This document shows positions 1 through 7,067 of a stretch of 12,216 nt of DNA, piece after piece; positions within the stretch are counted from its first letter, which is position 1; each line of letters begins with the position of its first letter. Source of the DNA: JBMTVN01 sp046047235 (GTDB lineage Bacteria; Verrucomicrobiota; Verrucomicrobiia; Limisphaerales; JAHDYP01); assembly GCA_046047235.1 (NCBI GenBank), contig JBJOII010000127.1, forward strand, positions 1 to 12,216, written 5' to 3'. The translations under genes and the position numbers were made by a program. The notes under the pieces were generated by a model. It did not search any database. It was not told the DNA's origin and saw only the letters and a list, made by a program, of their open reading frames with translations.

Positions 1-59
1 TGAGGGCCACCTGTCGGTGTCCTGACAACGGACTGACGCGCGAAGCGCAGAGCGGTAAG
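1..59 (+). repeat. Dispersed repeat C, 3' part (exact direct repeat)
   Basis: These 59 bases recur without a change, in the same orientation, at 6846-6904. A third copy with one mismatch covers its first 31 bases at 7969-7999. The window begins inside the element, so the left part that the other copies have (6757-6845 and 7909-7968) may lie just upstream. It holds no plausible gene. The same-orientation copies could recombine. Confidence 0.9.
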
Positions 60-297
60 TGGTAAGCGCTGAGCGCAGAGGGCGGAGCGCAAAGCTCAGT
101 ACCCGCCTCCCGGCGGGGCGGCCCTTCGACAGGCTCAGGGCAGGTCCCTGTCGGTATCCTCCTCCAACGGCTCCAACCAGAACGCCCAAAAATGCGACGT
201 CCCCCTCAGTTCAGCCCTCTTCAACACCATCAAATGAATCCATAAGGGCCAAACTCCAGTGGATTTCGCTGGGCGGAATCTGGTTGTGGTGGGGGTA
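60..297. repeat. Degenerate repeat mosaic upstream of vapBC
   Basis: No gene is seen here. The first part (about 60-105) is a run of degenerate 7-8 bp purine-rich units of the gcgctga/gcgcaga kind. A cccgcc/ggcggg hairpin as in repeat B follows at about 104-119, then the TCGACAGGCTC-loop hairpin at 121-141. At 261-281 arms ggatttcgc and gcggaatct surround loop tgg, a wobble-paired relative of the repeat B hairpin at 1186-1206. The 150-255 stretch shows nothing I recognise. Confidence 0.65.
121..141 (+). repeat. TCGACAGGCTC-loop hairpin, copy 1
   Basis: Five-base arms gccct and agggc pair perfectly around the 11-nt loop TCGACAGGCTC. The same loop with different but still complementary arms occurs at 6797-6817 and 8031-8051. 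No T-tract follows, so it is not a standard Rho-independent terminator. Confidence 0.75.
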
Positions 298-330
298 TTG
301 ACCTTAGGCCGTAAAACCATATTGTAGGCC
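298..330 (+). promoter_or_regulatory. Candidate vapBC promoter with tandem taggcc operator
   Basis: TTGACC at 298-303 and TATTGT at 320-325 are separated by 16 bp, matching 5/6 and 4/6 positions of the sigma-70 -35 and -10 boxes. The hexamer taggcc occurs at 305-310 and again at 325-330, 20 bp apart (about two helical turns). That suits binding by VapB, and such antitoxins usually repress their own operon. Transcription would begin only a few bases before the vapB ATG at 336, giving a very short leader. This is inferred from motifs only. Confidence 0.45.
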
Positions 331-335
331 ATAGT

Positions 336-626
336 ATGAAAACGACGCTGGATCTGGATGATGCATTACTGGCGGAGGCGAAGGCGGTGGCGTTGAGGCG
401 TCGGACTTCGTTGAAGGCGGTGGTGGAGCATGCGTTGAGGCGGGAGCTGGCACCGAGTTCTGAGGCTAGCAATCCGGATCCGGAGAAGTATGAGATGGGG
501 CCGCTGGGTTTTTTGGTGCTGAAGCGGGCTTCGGGGGAGAGGGTGACGCTGGGTCAAATTGAGGCGATTGAGGAGGAGCTTGAGCGTGAGGAGCTGCAAC
601 GGGCGATTCAACCCGGCACGCGATGA
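336..626 (+). CDS. vapB: VapB-type antitoxin (ribbon-helix-helix-like)
   Basis: This 96-residue protein is the likely antitoxin of the VapC toxin encoded immediately downstream. Residues 1-39 (MKTTLDLDDALLAEAKAVA, then a basic helix ending ALRREL) match the short beta strand plus two helices of VapB/DUF2191-type ribbon-helix-helix proteins, which bind operator DNA as dimers. The acidic tail from about residue 41 would be the part that wraps around and inhibits VapC. ATG 336 is the natural start because the protein begins with the typical MKTTLDLD strand. Only a weak AGG lies 7 bases upstream, and the nearby promoter could give an almost leaderless mRNA. The stop overlaps the vapC start as ATGA, which implies translational coupling. 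The family call is strong; the exact subfamily is uncertain. Confidence 0.82.
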   Translation: MKTTLDLDDALLAEAKAVALRRRTSLKAVVEHALRRELAPSSEASNPDPEKYEMGPLGFLVLKRASGERVTLGQIEAIEEELEREELQRAIQPGTR

Positions 627-1060
627 TTTATCTGTTGGATATCAACGTGTTGATTGCGTTGTGTGATCCGGCTCATCCGCATGCTGAGGCGGCGCGGACA
701 TTTTTTCGGGAGGAGATGGTACGTGAGGGCTGGGCGACTTGTCCTCTGACTCAGAATGGTTTTTTGCGCATTTTTGGTTCGCGCAAGTATCCGGGTGGAC
801 CGGGGTCGCCGTCTGGTGCGAGGTTGATTTTGGCGGGGTTGGTTGCGGCGCCGGGGCATCAATTCTGGAAGGATGATTTGAGTTTGCTGTCCGCGGTGGA
901 ATACCCGGGGTTGCCGACGTCCGGGGGGGTGACGGATTTCTATCTGCTTGCTTTGGCGCGGAAGCACGGGGGGCGGTTGGCTACGTTTGATGCGGGAATG
1001 GATGCTTCGCTGCTACCGGGTGGGGCGGGTGCCTATTATCTTGTGGGTCTCCGGCGGTGA
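623..1060 (+). CDS. vapC: VapC-type PIN-domain ribonuclease toxin
   Basis: This 145-residue PIN-domain protein is probably a Mg-dependent endoribonuclease that attacks cellular RNA when freed from VapB. The N-terminal LLDINVLIAL carries the first acidic residue, Asp6. The conserved block WATCPLTQNGFLRI spans 37-50. Asp105 (in VTDFYLLALA) and Asp123 (in LATFDAGMD) are the C-terminal acidic residues. In many PIN proteins the central position also holds an acidic residue; here it is Gln44 in TQNGF, and related VapC subfamilies may also carry Gln there. The length is normal and the protein looks intact. Its ATG overlaps the vapB stop by four bases with no clear ribosome site of its own, so it is probably expressed by coupling. 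The repeat B hairpin array starts 17 bases after its stop. Confidence 0.9.
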   Translation: MIYLLDINVLIALCDPAHPHAEAARTFFREEMVREGWATCPLTQNGFLRIFGSRKYPGGPGSPSGARLILAGLVAAPGHQFWKDDLSLLSAVEYPGLPTSGGVTDFYLLALARKHGGRLATFDAGMDASLLPGGAGAYYLVGLRR

Positions 1061-1077
1061 GCGCATCGGGGGTGGTG

Positions 1078-1292
1078 GATTTGCGCGGGGCGCAAAGACC
1101 GGTACCCGCCTCCCGGCGGGTCGGTCCCTGTCGGTACCGCGTCCTTGCGGCCGCGGTCTGTCGCCCGCGTTCGCGGGCTTCGGTTGGATTTCGCTGTGCG
1201 AAATCCAGTGGCTGCGCTGTCGCGCAGCTGGTTGTTCCGAAACACAGAAACACGGAAACACCGGGCGCGAGGCGCGAAGCGCTGAGTGCGAG
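1078..1292 (+). repeat. Composite multi-hairpin repeat B, copy 1
   Basis: This is a series of perfect short-loop hairpins: tttgcgc/gcgcaaa (1080-1096, loop ggg), cccgcc/ggcggg (1105-1120), accgcg/cgcggt (1136-1157), gcccgcg/cgcgggc (1163-1178, loop tt), ggatttcgc/gcgaaatcc (1186-1206, loop tgt) and gctgcgc/gcgcagc (1211-1228, loop tgtc). Three 8-bp units of gaaacacN follow (1239-1262), then a 32-bp block at 1261-1292. That block is exact at 1563-1594 and 7859-7890. A second near-full copy is at 1372-1594 and a more diverged one at 7675-7890. No protein is encoded. Confidence 0.88.
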
Positions 1293-1298
1293 AGGGTG

Positions 1299-1368
1299 GT
1301 GCCGCTTCGCGGCACAGGAGCTAGGAGCTGGGAGCTAGGAGCTGGGGTTCAGCGCCCCTGGCGGGGCG
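1299..1368 (+). repeat. Hairpins flanking a GAGCTRG heptad repeat
   Basis: A 7-bp stem gtgccgc/gcggcac with loop ttc lies at 1299-1315. Four tandem 7-bp units of GAGCTRG follow at 1318-1345. A cgcccc/ggggcg stem with loop tggc lies at 1353-1368. This links the two repeat B copies downstream of vapC. The gtgccgc stem recurs at 8141-8158 with a different loop. Confidence 0.8.
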
Positions 1369-1371
1369 GTG

Positions 1372-1594
1372 GCTTTGCGCTGGGCGCAAATCCCGGTACC
1401 CGCCTCCCGGCGGGGCGGTCTGTGTCGGTACCGCGTCCTTGCGGCCGCGGTCGGTCGCCCGCGTTCGCGGGCTTCGGTTGGATTTGGCTGTGCGAAATCC
1501 AGTGGCTGCGCTGTCGCGCAGCTGGTTGTTCCGAAACACAGAAACTCGGAAACTCCGAAACACCGGGCGCGAGGCGCGAAGCGCTGAGTGCGAG
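1372..1594 (+). repeat. Composite multi-hairpin repeat B, copy 2
   Basis: This has the same order of hairpins as copy 1: tttgcgc/gcgcaaa (1374-1390), a cccgcc/ggcggg stem, gcccgcg/cgcgggc (1457-1472), ggatttggc/gcgaaatcc with one mismatch (1480-1500) and gctgcgc/gcgcagc (1505-1522). There are four 8-bp gaaacNcN units here (1533-1564) against three in copy 1. The shared 32-bp block closes it at 1563-1594. Confidence 0.88.
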
Positions 1595-1597
1595 GGG

Positions 1598-1639
1598 GGT
1601 GCAAGGATTGGCGGTCACGCGCAGGTCGTCCCTACCTGA
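1598..1639 (+). repeat. Dispersed repeat D, copy 1
   Basis: This aligns with 6908-6951; the last 22 bases (1618-1639) are identical there. It contains caggt and acctg arms. The element ends one base before the stop codon of the large minus-strand gene, so its boundary and the gene's 3' end nearly coincide. Confidence 0.75.
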
Positions 1640-1640
1640 T

Positions 1641-4600
1641 TTAGGGCATGGAGGGTTCGTGGATGAAGTAGGCGGGGTAGGTGTTTTGGGAGGCGGTATT
1701 GGAGGAGTGGAAGACGCCGGGCATGGGGCTGACGAACCAGTCGACATTGACGATGGAGCCGAAGCGGAGGCGACCGGAGGAGACGAGGTTATTGATGGTG
1801 GCGGTGATTTCGGCTTTCCACTGGGAGCGTGCTTCCTGGTAGCCGAAATCGAGAATGCCGAAGAAGAAGTCATCGGGGTTTGGCATGGGGATGTTGGCAG
1901 CGGTGATACCGGAGACGACGGCGATGAGGTCGAAGTTATGGCTGAGGTCGCCGGGGATGTTTTGTGCGGTGATATCGGCGTCCCCGGTGAAGATGGCGAG
2001 GTCTTGCGGGTTGAGGTTATAGCGGTTCATGGCGGTGGCGCTGACGAGGTCGCCGACGCGGCTGAAGACGTATTTCTTTCTCTGGTCACCGAGGCGGAGC
2101 GTGTCGTTTTGTGAGGTGGAGAAGTCCTGAACGATGACAAAGTGTTTTTCGCCGACCTGGTCTTCTCCAGGGTTACGGATATTGAGGAAGTTGGCCCATT
2201 CCTGGAAGGGTTGGGGGAAGGAGAAGATACGGGAGGAGTAGTTGCGAGTTATGAAGAGGGCGGCGTCTCGCTCGGTGGGCAAGGCTTCGGGGTCGGACGG
2301 GTAGAATTCTCCGAGGGGGCCTTCGTAGCCGAGGCGGGTTTGGGAGAAGCCGATGAAGAACGTATCGGCGTCTGGGCCGCCGATGAGGGAGACGACATCG
2401 CGGTTAAAGGAGCGGGGGGAGGCGCCGAGGGTATCATTGCCTTCTCCTCCGGAGAGCGTGATTTCGAATTGTTCGAAGATGTATTCGGGTCCTTTGACAA
2501 CGGGGAGGGGGAGGTTAGGCAGGGACATATCGCCGAGGAACATGCGATCGTTGCCGTTGAAGCCACGGACGATGGAGGGGTTTTCGACTTCGGGTCCCCA
2601 GCCGAAGGGGAGTTGGAAGATTTGGTCGTGTTTTTTGCCGTGATAGGGATCGCGGGCGAAGATGATGCCGTCGAATTCGTGGGGGTAATCGCCGGAGTCG
2701 GAGGTTTGGCCGAATTCGTTGACTGAGTTGAGGAGTTCGTTTTGGGCGAAGCCGACGTCTTCGGGGTGGAGGGCGTGCATGCGGGCGAGGTAGCCGTAGA
2801 CCGAGAGCACGCCGGTGTGGCTGGGGACGATACCGATTTCGATGTCATTGACGGGGTCATCGGCCATGCGGACGGTGAGTTCCTGGTTATTGCAGTGGAC
2901 GAGGTAGGCGCGGCCGGCGGTGCGGTTGAGGTCGTGGTCGTTGGCGGTGTGGAGGCCTAGTCCGAGGATGGATCTTTTTCCCCAGAGGCTCATGGCGGCG
3001 TAGGAGGTGGTGGTGTGGGCGACGGCGAGGGGGTTGGAGAGGTCGCCTTGGATGAGTTCGACGGGTTTGGTCCATCCGCCGGTGGGTTCGCCAAAGAGGA
3101 GGATTCCTTTGCCGCGGCCGTAGCCATCGCGGGCGTCCTCATCGAACTTAAAGTCTGCGGAATCGGCCCACCAACCGGTTGAGAGTGATCCCATGGTGCC
3201 GAAGGCGCCGGGGGCGTAGTCGAGCGTGATGAGTTCATTGACGAGTTGGCTGGTGCGGTCGCGGTAGGCTTTGGCGGTGCGGCTGGCCATGTGGGCGCCG
3301 TTGCTGTGTCCGATGAGGGTTAGCCGGTCGGGGTTGATTTCGGCGCGGATGATGAAGTCGGCGACACATTCACCGACTTGGGCGAAGACGCCGGCTTCCC
3401 AACCGGGTTCCTTGAAGTAGTCGGCTTTGTGGATCTGGCGCATGAGCTGGGCGACGTCGACGAAGACGAGGTTATCATCGGGGAAGGCTTCCTTGAGTTG
3501 GGCGAAGAACTGGCGGGAGTTGGGGGAGAAGGCGGAGTCTTTCCATCCGTGGATGTAGATACGGGTGTATTGGGTGCGGTCGATGGGGGGTTGGGGTGGG
3601 ATGACGTCTTCAGGTGGGGCGATATTGATGGCGGCTTGGGCGGGGTCGGCCTGGAGGTCGAAGACGCGGGATTTGAATTCCCAGTTGACCGGGGTGCCGT
3701 CGGCCTTTTTTTCGGGGATCAAGACATTGGAGTAGAAGCGGACCCAGCCATCGGGGCGTTCCTCGACGCTGACTTTGTTGACCCAGCTTCCGGGGTCAAA
3801 GGCGGCCAGTTCGCCAGCGTCAACGAGCCCCAACCAAAAATCACCAGGAAGCCAACCATCGAAGACCGTTCCGACGCCGAACATTTTGAAGACTTCGCCA
3901 TTGGCGTCGGTAGTGTTGTAGGCGATGGAGCTGGGGTAGAAGTAGGGGTTGTCGTCGTTACTGATGGTGCCTTGGAGGGTGGTGCCGTTGAACTCGAGGT
4001 TTGTGGCGCCGATGGTTTGGGGGTCGATGGTGACTTGGAAGCGTTCGTGGGGTTCATTGGTGAGGTCTGGTGAGAGGTAGAAGTGGATTTCGGCGTGGGT
4101 GGAGCCGGCGGGGAAGAGTGCGAGGCCGGAGGGGTAGGTGGGGAGGTATTGGCCGAGTTCGTTGGCGAAGTCATTGGGGTTGGCGGAGGGGGAGGAGGTG
4201 GCTGCATGGACCCTCCAGACGAGTGCGAAGTCGGTTTCCTGGGGGATGGAGAGTTGGAGGTCGATGGTGGCTTGGGTGGGAGGGTTTTGGGTACCGGTGC
4301 CTTCGGGGAGGCTGATGGAGCCGGCGGTCATGCCGAGGGCTTCGAGGGTTTGGTTGAGGCCGGCGGTGGGGGCGGTGCTGATCGTGTTGGAGTAGCGGCT
4401 TTGGACTGCGGTGGTGCTGGAGCTGAGGGGCAGGGAGGTGAACGTGGCATCGCGCCAGGCGGCGTAGACGATGGCGGTTTCGGGGTGTTGGTCACTGGCG
4501 GGGATGGTGCCGGTGGCGCGATGTTCGATATAGGATCCGTCGCGGAGGTAAGCGATACGGAGCGTGAAGGTTTCTTGCGGTTCAGTGGTGGAGTCGTGGG

Positions 4601-6626
4601 CGGGCTTGAAGCGGACGACTTTGACTTCCTCGTAGGCGGCGAAGGTCATGCCTCCGGTGGCATATGCAGAGGTGGCGGATGGGTTAGCGTGGGGTTGGAT
4701 GAGTCCTTCGAGGATGGAATCGGGATCGAGGTCAGCGAAGTAGGCGGTGTTGCCGGCTCTGGACTGTTTTGCGGGGAAAGGGTCGGACGGGGAGGTTTCG
4801 ATTGCCCAGAAGATGGTTTCGGCTTGGGAGGTATCGCCGGAGCGAAGGATGGCGTAGGTGAAGTAGTCCTCGTTGGTGTCATCGCGGGCGGTGTCTTGGA
4901 TGGGTAGGATGGAGTAGGTGGCGGGTGCGAAGTCATCATTGGCGATGGTGGAGGAGGTGGAGGAGTTGGAGTAGAGGACGTCGGGTTGGGGGGAGGAGAT
5001 GCGGACTTCGAAGCCTTCGGTGAGTTCTTCTTCGGCGTCTGGGGTGATGAAGAGTTCGATGGTTTTTTGGGTTTCGCCGGGTTCGAAGAAGACCGTGCCG
5101 CTGGGGAAGACGCTACCGCGGAAGTCGGAGGCGGAGGCGCTGCTGCCGCCGGCGACGTTTTTGGGGAGGACGACCCAATCGAACTGGTAGGTGGAGTTTT
5201 GGGCGGGGAGAGTGATTTGGAAGGTGCGGGCGCGTTCGGCGGTGGTGCCGGTGCCTTCGAGGAGGTAGATGCCGGGGATGCTGCCGGAGGGGAAGACTTC
5301 GGCGACGCTGGCGCGAGGTGCGGGCCAATCGTCATTGAGGATGGTGCCTTGGGCGAAGCGGGAGGCTAGCGGGTAGGTGGGGTGATCGAGGAGTTGGACT
5401 TGGAAGGGTTCGTCCGCTTCGCTGGTTGCGTTGCCGCTGACCGTGATGTGGATGGTGGTGGTTGACTCACCGGGGTTGAAGGTGGCGGTGCCTTGGAGGC
5501 TGGCGCTTTTGAAGTCGAGGGTGCCGGCGTTGCCGGTGCCGGTGAACGTGGCTACCCTCCAGTCGATCGAGGTGGCATCGGTTAGGTTACCCGTGCGGTA
5601 GATTTCGTAGGTGAAGGTGGAGGGAGTGGAGGAGTCTCCTTCCGGTAGTTCGACGGACGCGGTGGTGAAGCCGATTTCGGGGGTGGCTTCATATACATAG
5701 AGGACGAAGGTATTGGTGCTACTGAGAGGGGGCGTGGCGTTGTCGGTAACGCGGACCGTGACAAGGTTGGTGGAGGGGGCATCGGCGAAGGAAGGTGTCC
5801 AGGAGATGGAGCCGGAGGGGTCGACCGAGAGGTTGGCGGGGCCGCTGATCAGGCTGTAAGTGAGTTCATTGGCGGGGAGGTCGACATCATCGGCGGAGAG
5901 GAGCCAGTTGAAGCTATCGCCGGCCCAGATTTGGGAATCATAGACTGATTGCAGGGTGGGGGCGGAGTTTACCTCGCTGACGATGATGGTGAAGGTATTG
6001 GTATCGCCGCGGGAGGGGTTGGTCGTGTCTGTGACGGCGACCGTGATGGTATTGGTGGAGGGGCCTTGGGATTCGTTGGGTGTCCAGGAGATTTGTCCAT
6101 CGGGGGTGACGGTGAGGTTAGCGGGGCCTTCGAGGAGGGAGAAGGTGAGGGGGGTGGGGGAGGAGTTACCTGAAGCGAGTGAGATCTGCTGGCTGAAGGT
6201 GGCGAGTTCGAGGATGGCGAGCTCTTTGATGGGCTCGATACGGATGATGGAGGACTGGTTAGTGGTGACGACGCGGTAGAAGCGTTGTTGGAAATCCGGA
6301 GCTTGGAGGTCCGTGATGCCCTCGGGGTTGGAGCCGGCGGTTAGGGTTTGGATTTCCGTCCAGTTAAGGAGGTCGCTGCTGGCTTCGAGCCGGTATTCCT
6401 CGCCTTGAGTGCCCTGGATTTCTACGCGGAAACCTTGGGTATCAAAGCCGAGGTGGCGGAAGTCGAACGACTGGGCGATGGCGTGAAATGAGCTCAGGGT
6501 GAACAGGGCACAGAGGCAGGTTCGAAGCAGGGTCCTTAGCGAGTCCTTGAGTGACTTGCAGCCTGGAGCTTGGGAGGAGTTATTGTTTTGGGGCGGGGTT
6601 ACTTCAGTGGTTCGAGAAGGGCACAT
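1641..6626 (-). CDS. Giant exported Calx-beta / lipase-like / RTX-like protein
   Basis: This 1661-residue protein starts with a Sec-type signal peptide: a long polar stretch, then hydrophobic CLCALFTLSSFHA, with cleavage likely near residues 49-53 (AIAQS). Residues 54-120 form the YRLEASSDLLNW...FYRV module seen in verrucomicrobial secreted proteins. About 128-217 and 222-313 are paired Ig/cadherin-like repeats (GPANLTVTPDGQISWTP and GPANLSVDPSGSISWTP). Calx-beta domains lie at about 316-433, 438-565 and 760-893, with a degenerate one at 569-712. Residues about 1018-1280 are a lipase-like alpha/beta hydrolase: oxyanion motif HGW at 1026-1028, nucleophile Ser1108 in GHSNG and candidate acid Asp1136. 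The catalytic His is unassigned; His1204 and His1270 are possible. RTX-like GGEGNDTL (1393-1400) and GGPDADTF (1416-1423) precede IVQDFSTSQNDTLRL. It is likely a calcium-dependent surface or secreted hydrolase. The substrate is unknown and no clear ribosome site is visible. Confidence 0.85.
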   Translation of the reverse strand: MCPSRTTEVTPPQNNNSSQAPGCKSLKDSLRTLLRTCLCALFTLSSFHAIAQSFDFRHLGFDTQGFRVEIQGTQGEEYRLEASSDLLNWTEIQTLTAGSNPEGITDLQAPDFQQRFYRVVTTNQSSIIRIEPIKELAILELATFSQQISLASGNSSPTPLTFSLLEGPANLTVTPDGQISWTPNESQGPSTNTITVAVTDTTNPSRGDTNTFTIIVSEVNSAPTLQSVYDSQIWAGDSFNWLLSADDVDLPANELTYSLISGPANLSVDPSGSISWTPSFADAPSTNLVTVRVTDNATPPLSSTNTFVLYVYEATPEIGFTTASVELPEGDSSTPSTFTYEIYRTGNLTDATSIDWRVATFTGTGNAGTLDFKSASLQGTATFNPGESTTTIHITVSGNATSEADEPFQVQLLDHPTYPLASRFAQGTILNDDWPAPRASVAEVFPSGSIPGIYLLEGTGTTAERARTFQITLPAQNSTYQFDWVVLPKNVAGGSSASASDFRGSVFPSGTVFFEPGETQKTIELFITPDAEEELTEGFEVRISSPQPDVLYSNSSTSSTIANDDFAPATYSILPIQDTARDDTNEDYFTYAILRSGDTSQAETIFWAIETSPSDPFPAKQSRAGNTAYFADLDPDSILEGLIQPHANPSATSAYATGGMTFAAYEEVKVVRFKPAHDSTTEPQETFTLRIAYLRDGSYIEHRATGTIPASDQHPETAIVYAAWRDATFTSLPLSSSTTAVQSRYSNTISTAPTAGLNQTLEALGMTAGSISLPEGTGTQNPPTQATIDLQLSIPQETDFALVWRVHAATSSPSANPNDFANELGQYLPTYPSGLALFPAGSTHAEIHFYLSPDLTNEPHERFQVTIDPQTIGATNLEFNGTTLQGTISNDDNPYFYPSSIAYNTTDANGEVFKMFGVGTVFDGWLPGDFWLGLVDAGELAAFDPGSWVNKVSVEERPDGWVRFYSNVLIPEKKADGTPVNWEFKSRVFDLQADPAQAAINIAPPEDVIPPQPPIDRTQYTRIYIHGWKDSAFSPNSRQFFAQLKEAFPDDNLVFVDVAQLMRQIHKADYFKEPGWEAGVFAQVGECVADFIIRAEINPDRLTLIGHSNGAHMASRTAKAYRDRTSQLVNELITLDYAPGAFGTMGSLSTGWWADSADFKFDEDARDGYGRGKGILLFGEPTGGWTKPVELIQGDLSNPLAVAHTTTSYAAMSLWGKRSILGLGLHTANDHDLNRTAGRAYLVHCNNQELTVRMADDPVNDIEIGIVPSHTGVLSVYGYLARMHALHPEDVGFAQNELLNSVNEFGQTSDSGDYPHEFDGIIFARDPYHGKKHDQIFQLPFGWGPEVENPSIVRGFNGNDRMFLGDMSLPNLPLPVVKGPEYIFEQFEITLSGGEGNDTLGASPRSFNRDVVSLIGGPDADTFFIGFSQTRLGYEGPLGEFYPSDPEALPTERDAALFITRNYSSRIFSFPQPFQEWANFLNIRNPGEDQVGEKHFVIVQDFSTSQNDTLRLGDQRKKYVFSRVGDLVSATAMNRYNLNPQDLAIFTGDADITAQNIPGDLSHNFDLIAVVSGITAANIPMPNPDDFFFGILDFGYQEARSQWKAEITATINNLVSSGRLRFGSIVNVDWFVSPMPGVFHSSNTASQNTYPAYFIHEPSMP

Positions 6627-6648
6627 GTGTTACGACTTTTACACGTGT
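6622..6648. promoter_or_regulatory. Pair of palindromes at the start of the giant gene
   Basis: CACATGTG (6622-6629) overlaps the start codon of the minus-strand gene, and ACACGTGT (6641-6648) lies just upstream of it. Their centres are 19 bp apart. They could form an operator for a dimeric regulator, but short palindromes arise by chance and no regulator is seen nearby. Confidence 0.25.
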
Positions 6649-6756
6649 TTAGGTTACTGCTTGGACTAGCGGGGCCTATGGATAGCGCCGGTGATAGTAG
6701 CCACAATCAAAAATAGTGACCGTATTTTGCCGGAGCCTTCAAGCACGGGGCGCGGA

Positions 6757-6904
6757 GCGCGGACTACGGGTGTCGCTTGTGGCGAGACCGACTACGGTCC
6801 TTCGACAGGCTCAGGACGACCACGGCTCGGCGGGGCCTCGCTGACTGAGGGCCACCTGTCGGTGTCCTGACAACGGACTGACGCGCGAAGCGCAGAGCGG
6901 TAAG
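6757..6904 (+). repeat. Dispersed composite repeat C, longest copy
   Basis: It starts with a block shared with 7909-7960: ggactacggg, an imperfect ggtgtcgc/gcgagacc stem, then cgactacgg. It continues through the TCGACAGGCTC-loop hairpin (6797-6817), which the 7909 copy lacks, and ggctcggcggggcctcgctg. Its last 59 bases (6846-6904) are identical to 1-59. It lies between the divergent giant gene and the exonuclease gene. Confidence 0.85.
6797..6817 (+). repeat. TCGACAGGCTC-loop hairpin, copy 2
   Basis: Arms gtcct and aggac surround the same 11-nt loop as at 121-141. Relative to that copy, the second base pair is T-A in place of C-G, a compensatory change that keeps the stem. Confidence 0.75.
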
Positions 6905-6907
6905 CGT

Positions 6908-6951
6908 GGTGCAATGATTTGGCGGACGACGCGCAGGTCGTCCCTACCTGA
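6908..6951 (+). repeat. Dispersed repeat D, copy 2
   Basis: This aligns with 1598-1639. In this copy ggacgac (6924-6930) and gtcgtcc (6937-6943) form a 7-bp stem with loop gcgcag, which competes with the caggt/acctg pairing just after it. It ends about 115 bases before the exonuclease start. Confidence 0.75.
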
Positions 6952-6985
6952 GCGAGGTTGGTGCAACAATTGGTGGCCCTGGCTT

Positions 6986-7011
6986 CCAGCTCCTGCGCTG
7001 AAGCGCGCTGG
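6986..7011 (+). repeat. Interrupted hairpin upstream of the exonuclease gene
   Basis: Outer arms ccagc and gctgg enclose an inner gcgc-tgaa-gcgc hairpin, with tcct unpaired on one side. It lies about 57 bases before the exonuclease ATG. It may be another module of the repeat family or part of the leader; no function is evident. Confidence 0.4.
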
Positions 7012-7067
7012 GTTGCGTTGTGGTGTTGGGGCAGGCAGGCTGGTGGGGTAATTCGCAGGAACGAGTG

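Noticed and set aside
1080..1228. Rho-independent terminators
   Set aside because: Stems are strong but no T-tract follows any of them on either strand.
1061..1640. CRISPR array
   Set aside because: Repeats are not evenly spaced by unique spacers of constant length, and no cas gene is near; the units are self-complementary mosaics.
948..2114. Open frame on the + strand crossing the vapC end, repeat B and the giant gene's 3' end
   Set aside because: It encodes the repeat copies as protein twice and then an antisense acidic stretch; no start site or domain supports it.
6757..6951. Insertion sequence or complete mobile element
   Set aside because: No transposase or integrase reading frame and no terminal inverted repeats with target duplication are visible; only short non-coding modules are present.
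7020..7067. Upstream ATG as exonuclease start
   Set aside because: It has no good ribosome site and adds residues unlike the family; ATG 7068 has AGGA at proper spacing.
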